In this document: one piece after another, positions 26,301 through 34,383 of the stretch
How the letters are laid out: every line of letters begins with the position of its first letter
How positions within the stretch are numbered: the stretch's first letter is position 1
NCBI RefSeq assembly: GCF_003289645.1
Contig: NZ_QLYX01000003.1
Span: 124,001-188,000, forward strand
Direction: 5' to 3'
DNA from: Actinomadura craniellae
Lineage (GTDB): Bacteria > Actinomycetota > Actinomycetes > Streptosporangiales > Streptosporangiaceae
Length of the DNA: 64,000 nucleotides
Notes under the pieces: generated by a model
What the model was told of the DNA's origin: nothing
What the model saw: the letters and a program-made list of their open reading frames with translations, nothing else
Database searches by the model: none
Made by a program: the position numbers and the translations under genes

Positions 26301-27152
26301 ATGACGAGCACCCCTGTACCCGCCTACGAGTCGATCCTCGTCGACAGCGACGGCCCGATCGGCACCATCACCCTCAACCGGCCCGACCAGCTCAACAGCT
26401 GGGACTGGCTGATGTCGGCCGAGATCGGTCACGCGCTGGGGCGTTTCGAGGACGACGACGCCATCCGGGCGGTCATCCTGACCGGCGCCGGCCGGGCCTT
26501 CTGCGCCGGAGCGGGCCTGCTGCCCGCCGGCCGCACGTTCGACGGCTCGCTGACCCGCGCCGAGGCGGAGGCGAAGTACCCCGGCCCGCACCGCCCCGCC
26601 GACCGCATCCGCACGCCGGTCATCGCGGCCGTGAACGGCCACGCGGTCGGGGCCGGGATGACGATGGCGCTCCGGGCCGACATCCTCGTGGTTGCCGAGG
26701 AGGCCAAGCTCGGTTTCGTCTTCAACCGGCGTGGCGTGATCCCCGACGCCGACCTGCTGTGGAGCCTGCCGCGCCTGATCGGATACTCCCGGGCCATGGA
26801 CCTGCTCCTGACCGGACGGATCTTCTCCGGGGCGGAGGCGGTCGGCCTGGGCATCGCGTCGCAGGCGGTGCCCGCCGAGGCTGTGGTGGCGACCGCGACC
26901 CGCCTCGCCACCGACATCGCCACGAACGTCGCACCCGTCTCGGCCGCGATCACCAAACTCGTGGCGCGCCGCTTCCTCGAGGAGACCGACCGGACCGCGG
27001 CGCTCGAACTGGAGCGGGAGCTCTTCCGGTGGGCGGGCCAGCATGCGGACGCGCCCGAGGGTGTCACCGCGTTCCGGGAGAAGCGTGACCCCCGGTGGAC
27101 GCTCTCCAAGACGAAGGACTTCCCCGTCCACCTCTTCGATGACCGCGTCTGA
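26301..27152 (+). CDS. Enoyl-CoA hydratase/isomerase (crotonase family)
   Basis: A 283-residue crotonase. The first oxyanion-hole segment is LTGAGRAFCAGAGLLPAG and the second is VNGHAVGAGMTMALRADILV. The position of the first catalytic Glu of ECH1-type hydratases (G-M-T-M-A-L region) has no Glu, whereas a later acidic region (FNRRGVIPDADLLWSL) is kept, as in many EchA-type proteins of uncertain chemistry. It ends DDRV rather than the usual KR-P-F tail. A TGGAGG ribosome site precedes the ATG. It is likely in the same operon as module B and the TetR gene 81 nt downstream. Confidence 0.82.
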   Translation: MTSTPVPAYESILVDSDGPIGTITLNRPDQLNSWDWLMSAEIGHALGRFEDDDAIRAVILTGAGRAFCAGAGLLPAGRTFDGSLTRAEAEAKYPGPHRPADRIRTPVIAAVNGHAVGAGMTMALRADILVVAEEAKLGFVFNRRGVIPDADLLWSLPRLIGYSRAMDLLLTGRIFSGAEAVGLGIASQAVPAEAVVATATRLATDIATNVAPVSAAITKLVARRFLEETDRTAALELERELFRWAGQHADAPEGVTAFREKRDPRWTLSKTKDFPVHLFDDRV

Positions 27153-27233
27153 TCGCCGCCGTCGCTCGCCCGGAGCGTATGCCGCCAGTCCGTTCGCCGC
27201 ACATGAGAAACTCGTCCCAGGAGGTGTGACGGC

Positions 27234-27875
27234 ATGAGTTCGCGCGAGGCGGCCCCGTCCCAGCAGCCGATCACGGATGGTCGGACGCTGCGGGCGCAGC
27301 GGACGAGAGCCTCGATCGTCGACGCCAACATGGCTCTGATGATGGAAGGCACCCTGCGGCCGACCGCGGCCCAGGTCGCCAAGCGTGCCGGCGTCTCTCT
27401 GCGTACTCTCTGGAGCCACTTCCCCGACCTCGAGAGCCTCTTCGCCGCGACGGGGGAGAAGACCCTTGAGGTGCAGTACGCCCACCATTACGTGATTCCG
27501 GCTGATCGTCCCCTCGAAGACCGGGTACGCGATTTCTGCCACCAGCGGGCAAGGATGCTCGAGTCGATCGCCGGGGCGTCCCGTGCCGCGCAATTACGGC
27601 TCCCGTTCTCGGAGCAGCTGAGACGGAACCGCCGGCGGCACAACGAGCGCCTGCGCACCGACATCGGGCAGACGTTCGCGCCGGAGATCGCGCTGGCCGG
27701 GGCGGACGCCGACGAGCTCGTGAGCGCTCTGCTGGTGACCTGCACCTGGCCGACGTGGATGGGGAGCCGCGACGACCTCGGCCTGTCCGTCGACGAGGCC
27801 ACCCGGGTCATGCAGCGGACGGTGATGGCGATCCTCGGGGGCGTGCCGGGTAAGGGGTCCGTCCCTTCCGGCTGA
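27234..27875 (+). CDS. TetR family regulator at the end of the transporter/module B operon
   Basis: A 213-residue TetR-type protein. The helix-turn-helix is RAGVSLRTLWSHFPDLESLF, preceded by an N-terminal arm rich in Arg. The C-terminal domain is not recognised. ATG 27234 follows a CAGGAGG site. Position at the distal end of the operon parallels the TetR at 5183. It is the best local candidate for the regulator of the three TGCAC-type sites at 15456-15793, about 11 kb upstream at the operon start, but nothing in the sequence proves this. Confidence 0.8.
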   Translation: MSSREAAPSQQPITDGRTLRAQRTRASIVDANMALMMEGTLRPTAAQVAKRAGVSLRTLWSHFPDLESLFAATGEKTLEVQYAHHYVIPADRPLEDRVRDFCHQRARMLESIAGASRAAQLRLPFSEQLRRNRRRHNERLRTDIGQTFAPEIALAGADADELVSALLVTCTWPTWMGSRDDLGLSVDEATRVMQRTVMAILGGVPGKGSVPSG

Positions 27876-27900
27876 CCCGGGGATTCCACCCGGCCCGGCG

Positions 27901-27932
27901 ATGTAATACAACTGAGCTAGTGTGTATTACAT
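27901..27932. promoter_or_regulatory. Perfect 10-bp inverted repeat upstream of a toxin-antitoxin pair
   Basis: ATGTAATACA (27901-27910) and TGTATTACAT (27923-27932) are perfect inverted copies separated by 12 nt, the inner part of which (ACTGAGCTAGTG) is itself nearly symmetric. The element is AT-rich in a GC-rich context and ends 12 nt before the GTG start at 27945, so it overlaps the likely promoter. This is the usual position for an operator bound by a ribbon-helix-helix antitoxin or its toxin complex. Confidence 0.7.
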
Positions 27933-27944
27933 GAGGGTCGCGAC

Positions 27945-28241
27945 GTGATCAAGCCTCTGATCGAGTTACCGCTCGAATGGGACGACGCGAACCGCGACCA
28001 TGCCCAGCGCCACGGCGTCACGGAAGAAGAGATCAATCAGGCCATCGGCAACCCGCACGAGATCGCACCGGCGCGCAGGAACGACGGAACCGAACTCGAA
28101 GCGCGCTACCTGGTCCACGGCACGACGGACGCCGGGCGCAGGATCACCGTTGTGATCAAGTATCCGGTGACCCTTCGCCGCGAGTGGGGCGAGCTGGAGC
28201 TGGACCTGGCCCGCCCGATCACCGCGTACGAGAGGAAATGA
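27945..28241 (+). CDS. BrnT-like type II toxin
   Basis: A 98-residue protein starting at a GTG after GAGGG. The layout fits BrnT (RelE-like ribonuclease fold): an N-terminal LEWDDANRDHAQRHGVTEEE resembling the family E/F-W-D-x-x-K-x-x-x-N-x-x-K-H-G-V/I, a central DGTELEARYLVHGTTDAGRR segment, and a basic C-terminal ARPITAYERK like the family A-R-x-A-T-x-x-E-R. It would cleave RNA and inhibit growth unless bound by its partner. The stop overlaps the ATG of the next gene, giving the toxin-first order usual for brnTA. Confidence 0.65.
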   Translation: MIKPLIELPLEWDDANRDHAQRHGVTEEEINQAIGNPHEIAPARRNDGTELEARYLVHGTTDAGRRITVVIKYPVTLRREWGELELDLARPITAYERK

Positions 28242-28618
28242 TCAGAGTGACCGAGAAGCCGTTCGAGCAGCTGACCGAAGAGGAGGAGGCCGAGTACTTC
28301 TACGCGAACCGCGAGGAGTTCGAGGCCGGCTTCCGACCGGCCTCGCTCGCCCGGGTGATCTCCACCCGGTTCAGCGAGGAGGAGCTCGTCCGGATAGGAG
28401 AAGCCGCCAACGCCGCCGGGATGAAGACGTCCACCTTCATCCGCCAGGCGACCCTGGCGGCCCTGACGGAGCCCCCGCAGGTGCTGTCCGAACCGGGCGA
28501 GCTGGCCGAGCTGCGCGTCGAGCTGACCACCGCGCTCACCCGGGTGAAGAAGCTGGAGAAGAAGAGCCGGGGCCGGGCGCGCAAGCGGGCCCGCCTGCTG
28601 TCGAAGACCTCCGAGTGA
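28238..28618 (+). CDS. Ribbon-helix-helix (CopG-like) antitoxin
   Basis: A 126-residue protein with an acidic N terminus (TEEEEAEYFYANREEFE), a central segment with RHH character (VISTRFSEEELVRIGEAANA followed by KTSTFIRQATLAAL) and a Lys/Arg-rich C-terminal helix. RHH antitoxins dimerise and bind operators with the beta ribbon; the inverted repeat at 27901-27932 is the obvious target. It is coupled to the toxin by the ATGA overlap. It is longer than most RHH antitoxins because of both end extensions. Confidence 0.65.
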   Translation: MIRVTEKPFEQLTEEEEAEYFYANREEFEAGFRPASLARVISTRFSEEELVRIGEAANAAGMKTSTFIRQATLAALTEPPQVLSEPGELAELRVELTTALTRVKKLEKKSRGRARKRARLLSKTSE

Positions 28619-28809
28619 ACCCCTGACCCCCGGACGGACCGGACCGGGGCTCCCGCCGGTGCGCGGCCACGACCGGCGGCCACGACTGCCGGCCGCGTCG
28701 CGGGGAAGGGGGTCCGGTGCCGTCCCCGGCAGGGAGGTCGCACGACCCGGCGGTGCCGGGGCGGTGCCCCTCCGGCTCGGGAGGGGCGGGCCACCGCGGG
28801 AGGCTCCGG

Positions 28810-29679
28810 ATGTGCCGTCTGTTCGGGATGAGCAGCGCGCCCGCACGGACGCGGGCGATCTTCTGGTTGCTGGACGCGCCGGACAGCCTCTGCCGGCAGA
28901 GCCGCCACCAGCCCGACGGCACCGGCCTGGGGTACTTCGCCGCGGGCGGCGCCCCGCGGGTCCACAAGTCCCCCATCGCCGCCTACGCGGACCGGTGCTT
29001 CGCCCAGGAGGCCAGGCAGGTGGAGTCCGAGATGTTCCTGGCGCACATCCGGTTCGCGTCCACCGGCGGGCTGGCCGAGCGCAACACCCACCCCTTCCTG
29101 CAGGACGGCCGGCTGTTCGCGCACAACGGCGTGATCGAGGACCTGCCCGCGCTCGACGCGGAGCTGGGGCCCGCCAGGTCGCGGGTCCAGGGCGAGACCG
29201 ACTCCGAGCGCTTCTTCACCCTGGTCAGCCGGGAGACCGAGGCCCGCGGCGGGGACGTCGCCGCGGGCATCGAGCACGCCGCCCGCTGGGTCGCCCGGAA
29301 CCTGCCGCTGTACGCCCTCAACCTGATCATCACCACCCCGGACGAGCTGTGGGCGCTGCGCTACCCCGACACCCACGAGCTGCACGTGCTCGACCGCCCC
29401 GGCGGCGGCCAGTACGGCTGCCGGCACCTGGACCACTGCGGCACCGAGGGCCGGATCCGCGTCCACTCCGACGACCTGGCGACCACCCCCGCGACCGTCG
29501 TCGCCAGCGAGCGCATGGACGACAACCCCTGCTGGCGCCCGATGGAACCCGGCGAGCTGCTGCACATCGCACCGGACCGCACCCTCACCTGCCGGATCGC
29601 GCTCCCCGAGGAGCCCACCCACCGGCTGGCCCTCACCGACCTCCGCCCGGAGGCCGCCGCCTCCCAGCGCCTGGCCTGA
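28810..29679 (+). CDS. Class II glutamine amidotransferase
   Basis: A 289-residue Ntn-type amidotransferase. The start is set at the ATG that gives MCRLFGMSS, because Cys2 becomes the N-terminal nucleophile after Met removal; the frame extends upstream to 28717 but would bury it. Typical features follow: HQPDGTGLGYF, AHIRFASTG (Arg and Thr/Ser contacts), NTHPFLQDGRLFAHNG (the Asn-Gly oxyanion hole). It resembles the YafJ/EgtC group. There is no ergothioneine cluster nearby, so its substrate is unknown. Confidence 0.85.
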   Translation: MCRLFGMSSAPARTRAIFWLLDAPDSLCRQSRHQPDGTGLGYFAAGGAPRVHKSPIAAYADRCFAQEARQVESEMFLAHIRFASTGGLAERNTHPFLQDGRLFAHNGVIEDLPALDAELGPARSRVQGETDSERFFTLVSRETEARGGDVAAGIEHAARWVARNLPLYALNLIITTPDELWALRYPDTHELHVLDRPGGGQYGCRHLDHCGTEGRIRVHSDDLATTPATVVASERMDDNPCWRPMEPGELLHIAPDRTLTCRIALPEEPTHRLALTDLRPEAAASQRLA

Positions 29680-29774
29680 CCCGGGACACGGAGTTCGGGG
29701 CCGCCGCCGGAGCCCGCACGTTGATGTCGGTTTTTCGCTAGCGGTTGTGGGTGGGCGGTGGCGATGCTGGAGGC

Positions 29775-31238
29775 ATGCATGAGGACGTGGAGCGGTGCGT
29801 GCGGGCCGTCCAGGCGAAGGACGCCCGGTTCGACGGGTGGTTCTTCACCGGGGTGCTGACCACCGGCATCTACTGCCGGCCGAGTTGCCCGGCGACGCCG
29901 CCGAAGGCGGAGAACATGCGCTTCTACCCCAGCGCCGCCGCCGCGCAGCGGGCCGGGTTCCGGGCCTGCAAGCGGTGCCGGCCGGACGCCGCCCCGGGGT
30001 CGCCGGAGTGGAACCACCGGGCCGACGCGGTCGCCCGCGCGATGCGGCTGATCGCCGACGGGGTGGTGGACCGCGAGGGGGTGCCGGGGCTGGCCGTCCG
30101 GCTGGGGTACAGCGCCCGGCAGGTCGAGCGGCAGCTCCAGGCCGAGCTGGGGGCGGGGCCGCTGGCGCTCGCCCGGGCGCAGCGGGCGCAGACCGCGCGG
30201 CTGCTGATCGAGACCACCGCGCTGCCGATGGCGGACGTGGCGTTCGCGGCGGGGTTCGCCAGCATCCGGACGTTCAACGACACCGTCCGCGAGGTCTTCG
30301 CGCTCACCCCCACCCTGCTGCGCGAACGCGCCGCCCGGGGCCGGCCCGCCGCCGCGGCGGGGACGATCTCGCTGCGGCTGCCGTTCCGCCGGCCGCTCTG
30401 CCCGGACAACCTCTTCGGGCATCTGGCGGCCAACGCTGTCCCCGGCGTGGAGGAGTGGCGGGACGGCGCGTACCGGCGCACCCTGCGGCTGCCCGGCGGG
30501 CCGGGGATCGTCGCGCTGAGCCCGCGGCCCGAGCACGTGGCCTGCACGCTCACCCTCACCGACCTGCGCGACCTGACCGTCGCGATCAGCCGCTGCCGGT
30601 GGACGCTCGACCTGGACGCCGACCCCGTCGCGGTCGACGACCTGCTGCGCGCCGACCCGGTGCTGGCGCCGCTGGTGGACAAGGCGCCCGGCCGGCGGGT
30701 GCCGCGCAGCCCGGACGGGGCCGAGTTCGCCGTCCGGGCCGTGCTCGGCCAGCAGGTGTCCACCGCCGCCGCCCGCACCCACGCGGGCCGGCTCGCCGCC
30801 GCCCGCGGCGAGCCGGTCGAGGACCCCGGCGGCGGGCTCACCCGCCTCTTCCCCGAGCCGGGCGCGCTGGCCGGGGCGGAACTCGCCCTGCCCCGGGCGC
30901 GCCGGGCGACGGTCGCCGCACTGGCGGAGGAGCTGGCCGCCGGGGAGATCGACCTCGGCGTCGGCGGCGACTGGAACGAGGCCCGCGCCCGCCTCGCCGC
31001 GCTGCCCGGGATCGGCCCGTGGACCGTCGAGACGGTCGCGATGCGCGCCCTCGGCGACCCGGACGCGTTCGTCCCGGGCGACCTGGGCGTCCGCGCCGCC
31101 GCCCGCGCCCTGGACCTGCCCGCCGCCCCGGCGGCCCTCGCCCGCCGTTCCTGCGCCTGGCGCCCCTGGCGCGCCTACGCCGTCCAGTACCTGTGGGCCA
31201 CCGGTGACCACGCGATCAACCGGCTGCCCGCCGCCTGA
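29775..31238 (+). CDS. Ada-type regulator fused to AlkA-type 3-methyladenine DNA glycosylase
   Basis: A 487-residue fusion. The N-terminal Ada domain has the four zinc and methyl-acceptor cysteines (GIYCRPSC, then ACKRC). An AraC-type HTH follows (about 90-185, GYSARQVERQLQAELG and FASIRTFNDTVREVF). The C-terminal half is an AlkA glycosylase: AVLGQQVSTAAART, then the helix-hairpin-helix LPGIGPWTVETVAMRALG and the catalytic Asp in FVPGDLGVRAA. ATG 29775 follows CTGGAGG. The N-terminal domain would take a methyl group from phosphotriesters and activate transcription; the C-terminal domain removes alkylated bases. The ogt gene begins 11 nt later. Confidence 0.92.
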   Translation: MHEDVERCVRAVQAKDARFDGWFFTGVLTTGIYCRPSCPATPPKAENMRFYPSAAAAQRAGFRACKRCRPDAAPGSPEWNHRADAVARAMRLIADGVVDREGVPGLAVRLGYSARQVERQLQAELGAGPLALARAQRAQTARLLIETTALPMADVAFAAGFASIRTFNDTVREVFALTPTLLRERAARGRPAAAAGTISLRLPFRRPLCPDNLFGHLAANAVPGVEEWRDGAYRRTLRLPGGPGIVALSPRPEHVACTLTLTDLRDLTVAISRCRWTLDLDADPVAVDDLLRADPVLAPLVDKAPGRRVPRSPDGAEFAVRAVLGQQVSTAAARTHAGRLAAARGEPVEDPGGGLTRLFPEPGALAGAELALPRARRATVAALAEELAAGEIDLGVGGDWNEARARLAALPGIGPWTVETVAMRALGDPDAFVPGDLGVRAAARALDLPAAPAALARRSCAWRPWRAYAVQYLWATGDHAINRLPAA

Positions 31239-31249
31239 AGGAGGACTCC

Positions 31250-31765
31250 ATGATCACTGAAACTCGCGCGCACACCGTGCTGGACAGCCCGATCGGCCCG
31301 CTCACGCTGGTGGCCGAGGGCGATGCGCTGTGCGGGCTCTACATGAACGTCCAGCGGCACCGCCCTCCAGGCGAGACGTTCGGCGTCCACGACCCCGGCG
31401 CCGCCCCGCTCGGCGCCGCCGCGGAACAGCTCACCGCCTACTTCGCGGGCGAGCTGACCGGCTTCGACCTGCCGCTGGCCATGCACGGGACGGAGTTCCA
31501 GCGCCGGGTCTGGGCCGCGCTGCGGGAGATCCCGTACGGCGAGACCATCACCTACGGGGAACTCGCCCGGGAGATCGGCAACCCCACCGCGTCGCGCGCC
31601 GTGGGCCTGGCCAACGGCCGCAACCCGGTCAGCATCGTCGTCCCCTGCCACCGGGTGGTCGGCACCACCGGCCTCACCGGGTACGGCGGCGGCCTGGAGC
31701 GCAAGCGGTTCCTCCTCGACCTGGAGTCCCGCACCGAGTCCCCGGACGAGGCCCGGCTCTTCTGA
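31250..31765 (+). CDS. ogt: Methylated-DNA-protein-cysteine methyltransferase
   Basis: A 171-residue O6-alkylguanine alkyltransferase with the active-site motif VVPCHRVVG and the preceding Asn-Gly hinge (LANGRNPVSI), plus the wing segment RRVWAALREIPYGETITYGE. It irreversibly takes the alkyl group from O6-alkylguanine. It is 11 nt downstream of the Ada-AlkA fusion after GGAGG, so the three alkylation-repair activities are probably made from one transcript induced by methylated Ada. Confidence 0.93.
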   Translation: MITETRAHTVLDSPIGPLTLVAEGDALCGLYMNVQRHRPPGETFGVHDPGAAPLGAAAEQLTAYFAGELTGFDLPLAMHGTEFQRRVWAALREIPYGETITYGELAREIGNPTASRAVGLANGRNPVSIVVPCHRVVGTTGLTGYGGGLERKRFLLDLESRTESPDEARLF

Positions 31766-31918
31766 GCCGCGCCCGGCGGGGCGGCGTGACCGGTTCGGCG
31801 GAAGAGTCGGATTCATGACTTTGCTCACCCCGGTCCGGCTTCGCCCGGCGGGCTCCCAGCGAGGAGGAGGCCCTGGCGGCGGAGGTCCGCCGGGGGCCGG
31901 CCGTGCTTCCGGGGCCGG

Positions 31919-32497
31919 TCAGGCGAGGTGGTCGAGTACCTCGTCCATGACGGAGCGCAGGGAACGCGCCCCCTGCTGCTCGATCCACAGGTGCGCGGCG
32001 ACCCGCAGGCCGGTCAGGAAGGATGCGGCCTGGACGCGCGCCCGGACGTCCACCTCCGGCCGGCCGTCGCGCGCGCTGATCAGCTCGGCGAGTTCCCGCT
32101 CGAAGTCCGCGTAGCGGGCCATCTGCCGGGCGAGCAGCGAGGGGTGCTGCTTGACCAGCCGGAGGCGGGCGGCCCGGCCGGGCTCGGGCTCGCCGCGCTC
32201 GGCGTGGAGGGCGTGGAAGGCGTGGCGCAGCGCCGTCCGTGAGGACTCCCCGGCGGGGCGGTCGGTGAACGCGGCGAGCAGGGCGCGCAGCCACAGTTCC
32301 TCGCCGTACAGGAGGGCGTCGTCCTTGCCGGCGAAGTAGTTGGAGAAGGTGCGCCGGGAGACGCCGGCCGCGTCGGCGATGGCCTCGACGGTGACGTTCT
32401 CCAGCCCGTGCTCGACCGCCAGCCGGACCGCGGCTTCGTACAGCGACTGCCGGGTCGCGGCCTTCTTCCGCTCGCGCAACCCCACTGTGGTGCTCAT
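31919..32497 (-). CDS. TetR family repressor of the divergent MFS exporter
   Basis: A 192-residue TetR-type protein. HTH: ENVTVEAIADAAGVSRRTFS, then NYFAGKDDAL. It is divergent from the DHA2 exporter at 32618, and the intergenic region holds a perfect 12-bp inverted repeat over the exporter promoter. This is the standard arrangement for a drug-sensing repressor. Confidence 0.88.
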   Translation of the reverse strand: MSTTVGLRERKKAATRQSLYEAAVRLAVEHGLENVTVEAIADAAGVSRRTFSNYFAGKDDALLYGEELWLRALLAAFTDRPAGESSRTALRHAFHALHAERGEPEPGRAARLRLVKQHPSLLARQMARYADFERELAELISARDGRPEVDVRARVQAASFLTGLRVAAHLWIEQQGARSLRSVMDEVLDHLA

Positions 32498-32524
32498 GAT
32501 GCGGTCACCTTACCGGGAAAAATC

Positions 32525-32561
32525 ATGCCCATTGGGCAAACTTACCCAATGGGCATATAGT
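32525..32561. promoter_or_regulatory. TetR operator overlapping the exporter promoter
   Basis: ATGCCCATTGGG (32525-32536) and CCCAATGGGCAT (32545-32556) are perfect inverted copies with an 8-nt spacer. Each half is itself nearly palindromic (GCCCATTGGGC; ACCCAATGGGC), so two dimers could bind. A -10-like TATAGT lies at 32556-32561 with a poor -35 (TTGGGC, 18 nt upstream). Binding would block polymerase on the exporter side and, by proximity, the repressor gene. Confidence 0.75.
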
Positions 32562-32617
32562 GCCCGAGGCATAATCCCGCCTCGCGCGGGACGAGATCGT
32601 TTTCCCGGAGGCAGCTC

Positions 32618-34186
32618 TTGAGCTCCCAGTCCCCGTCCGCGCCGATGACGCACCGGCAGACCCTGGAGGCGCTCAGCGGCCTGCTGCTGGTGCTCTTCGC
32701 GGCGATGCTGAGCGCCACCGTGGTGTCCACCGCGCTGCCGCAGATCATCGGCGCGCTGCACGGCGGCCAGTCCCAGTTCACCTGGGTCGTGACGGCCACC
32801 CTGCTCTCCTCCACCGCCACCACCCCCATCTGGAGCAAGCTCGCCGACCTCTACAGCAAGAAGACCCTGCTCCAGGCGTCCATCGTCATCTTCATGATCG
32901 GCTCGCTGGTCTCCGGGTTCGCGCAGGACGCCGGGCAGCTGATCGCCGCCCGCGCCTTCCAGGGACTGGGCCTGGGCGGGGTGCAGAGCCTGGTGCAGGT
33001 CGTCATCGCCGCCATGATCAGCCCCCGCGAGCGGGGCCGCTACTTCGGCTACCTCGGCGGCGTCATGGCCCTGGCGACGGTCGGCGGCCCGCTGCTGGGC
33101 GGCCTGATCGTGGACGTCTCCTGGCTGGGCTGGCGCTGGTGCTTCTTCATCGGGGTGCCCGTCGCGGCCGTCGCGTTCCTCCTGCTGCAGAAGACGCTGA
33201 AGCTGCCCGTGCTGCGCCGCGACAACGTCAAGATCGACTACCTGGGCGCCACGCTGATCGCCGCGGGCGTCTGCGTCCTGCTCATCTGGGTCACCTTCGT
33301 CGGCGAGTCGTTCGCCTGGGCGTCCTGGCAGACCGCCGCCATGGCCGGTTCGGGCGTGCTCGTCCTCGCGCTGGCCGTGTGGGTGGAGTCGCGGGCGGCC
33401 GAGCCGGTCGTGCCGCTGGACATCGTGCGCCGGCGCAACACCGCCCTGTCCATTGTGGCCAGCCTCGCCGTGGGCATGGCCATGTTCGGCGGCGCCGTAT
33501 TCCTCGGCCAGTACTTCCAGATCGGACGCGGCTACAGCCCCACCGAGGCGGGCCTGCTCACCATCCCGATGATGGTCGGCGTGCTGGTGTCCTCGACCAT
33601 CTCCGGCCGGCTGACCACCAAGACCGGCCAGGTCAAGCCGTACATCCTCACCGGGACGATCGTGCTCGCCGTGGGGTTCGCCGTGCTGGGCACCGTCGAC
33701 CACCAGACCTCGCTCTACCTCATCGGCGCCGCCATGCTGCTGGTCGGAGCCGGGGTCGGCATGTCCATGCAGAACCTGGTGCTCGTCGTGCAGAACTCCG
33801 TGCCGCTGAGCGAACTGGGCGCGGCCAGCGGGGCCGTCACCTTCTTCCGCTCGCTGGGCGGCACCATCGGGGTGTCCGTGCTGGGCGCCGTCCTGGCCGC
33901 CCGCGTCTCCGACCTCATCACCCGGCAACTCGCCGCTGCCGGGGTGCAGGGCGGCGGGGACGCGGCCGGCAGCCTCGACCTGGCCGCGCTGCCCGAACCG
34001 GTCCGCGAGATCGTCCGCGCCGCCTACGGGGACGCCACCGGCCACATCTTCATGATCGCCGCCGGGATCGCCGTGGTGGGGATCGTCGCGGCCCTGTTCC
34101 TCAAGCCGGTCAGCCTGCGCGACAGCCTCGACCTCCCCGCCCAGGAGACGCCCGTGGAGGTGCCCGCGGCGGCGGGCAAGAGCTGA
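32618..34186 (+). CDS. MFS multidrug exporter, DHA2 (EmrB/QacA) family
   Basis: A 522-residue, 14-helix transporter. Signature segments are STALPQIIGALHGGQSQFTW, the loop 2-3 motif SKLADLYSKKTLLQ, and antiporter motif C-like GGVMALATVGGPLLGGL. The start is TTG 32618 after GGAGG; the alternative ATG at 32645 would shorten the cytoplasmic N terminus by nine residues. It would export hydrophobic compounds using the proton gradient. It is followed by a repeat tract and a terminator-like hairpin. Confidence 0.9.
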   Translation: MSSQSPSAPMTHRQTLEALSGLLLVLFAAMLSATVVSTALPQIIGALHGGQSQFTWVVTATLLSSTATTPIWSKLADLYSKKTLLQASIVIFMIGSLVSGFAQDAGQLIAARAFQGLGLGGVQSLVQVVIAAMISPRERGRYFGYLGGVMALATVGGPLLGGLIVDVSWLGWRWCFFIGVPVAAVAFLLLQKTLKLPVLRRDNVKIDYLGATLIAAGVCVLLIWVTFVGESFAWASWQTAAMAGSGVLVLALAVWVESRAAEPVVPLDIVRRRNTALSIVASLAVGMAMFGGAVFLGQYFQIGRGYSPTEAGLLTIPMMVGVLVSSTISGRLTTKTGQVKPYILTGTIVLAVGFAVLGTVDHQTSLYLIGAAMLLVGAGVGMSMQNLVLVVQNSVPLSELGAASGAVTFFRSLGGTIGVSVLGAVLAARVSDLITRQLAAAGVQGGGDAAGSLDLAALPEPVREIVRAAYGDATGHIFMIAAGIAVVGIVAALFLKPVSLRDSLDLPAQETPVEVPAAAGKS

Positions 34187-34187
34187 A

Positions 34188-34383
34188 GTCCCCGGCACCC
34201 CGGGCGGGCTCAAGGCCGCATGCTGGCCGAAGGTGCGGTGGCCGAGTCCCCGGTACCTGGGCGGGTTCGCGCGGGAACCGGGCCCTGGCACCCGGGCGGG
34301 CTCAAGGCCGCGTACTGGGCGAAGGCGCGGTGGCCGGCTGAGTCCCCGGCACCCGGGCGGGTTCAGGCCGCCCGGGTGCCGGT
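34188..34383. repeat. Imperfect tandem repeat tract after the exporter gene
   Basis: Two long and one short copy of a GC-rich unit lie in tandem. Shared pieces are GTCCCCGG-ACC-GGGCGGG (from 34188, 34246 and 34342) and GGGCTCAAGGCCGC (around 34206 and 34298), followed by CTGG-CGAAGG-GCGGTGGCCG in two copies. The main copies are about 92 nt apart. It is non-coding on either strand as far as can be seen and ends in the hairpin at 34346-34382. Confidence 0.6.
34346..34382. terminator. Strong hairpin between convergent genes
   Basis: A perfect 15-bp stem (CCGGCACCCGGGCGG paired with its complement at 34368-34382) closes a 7-nt loop. The stem contains the stop codon region of the minus-strand gene ending at 34363, so it serves as the boundary for both converging transcripts. 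No U-tract is present. Confidence 0.65.

Noticed and set aside
28717-28809. Upstream start for the glutamine amidotransferase
   Set aside because: It would move the catalytic Cys from position 2 to the interior; class II amidotransferases need it at the N terminus after processing.
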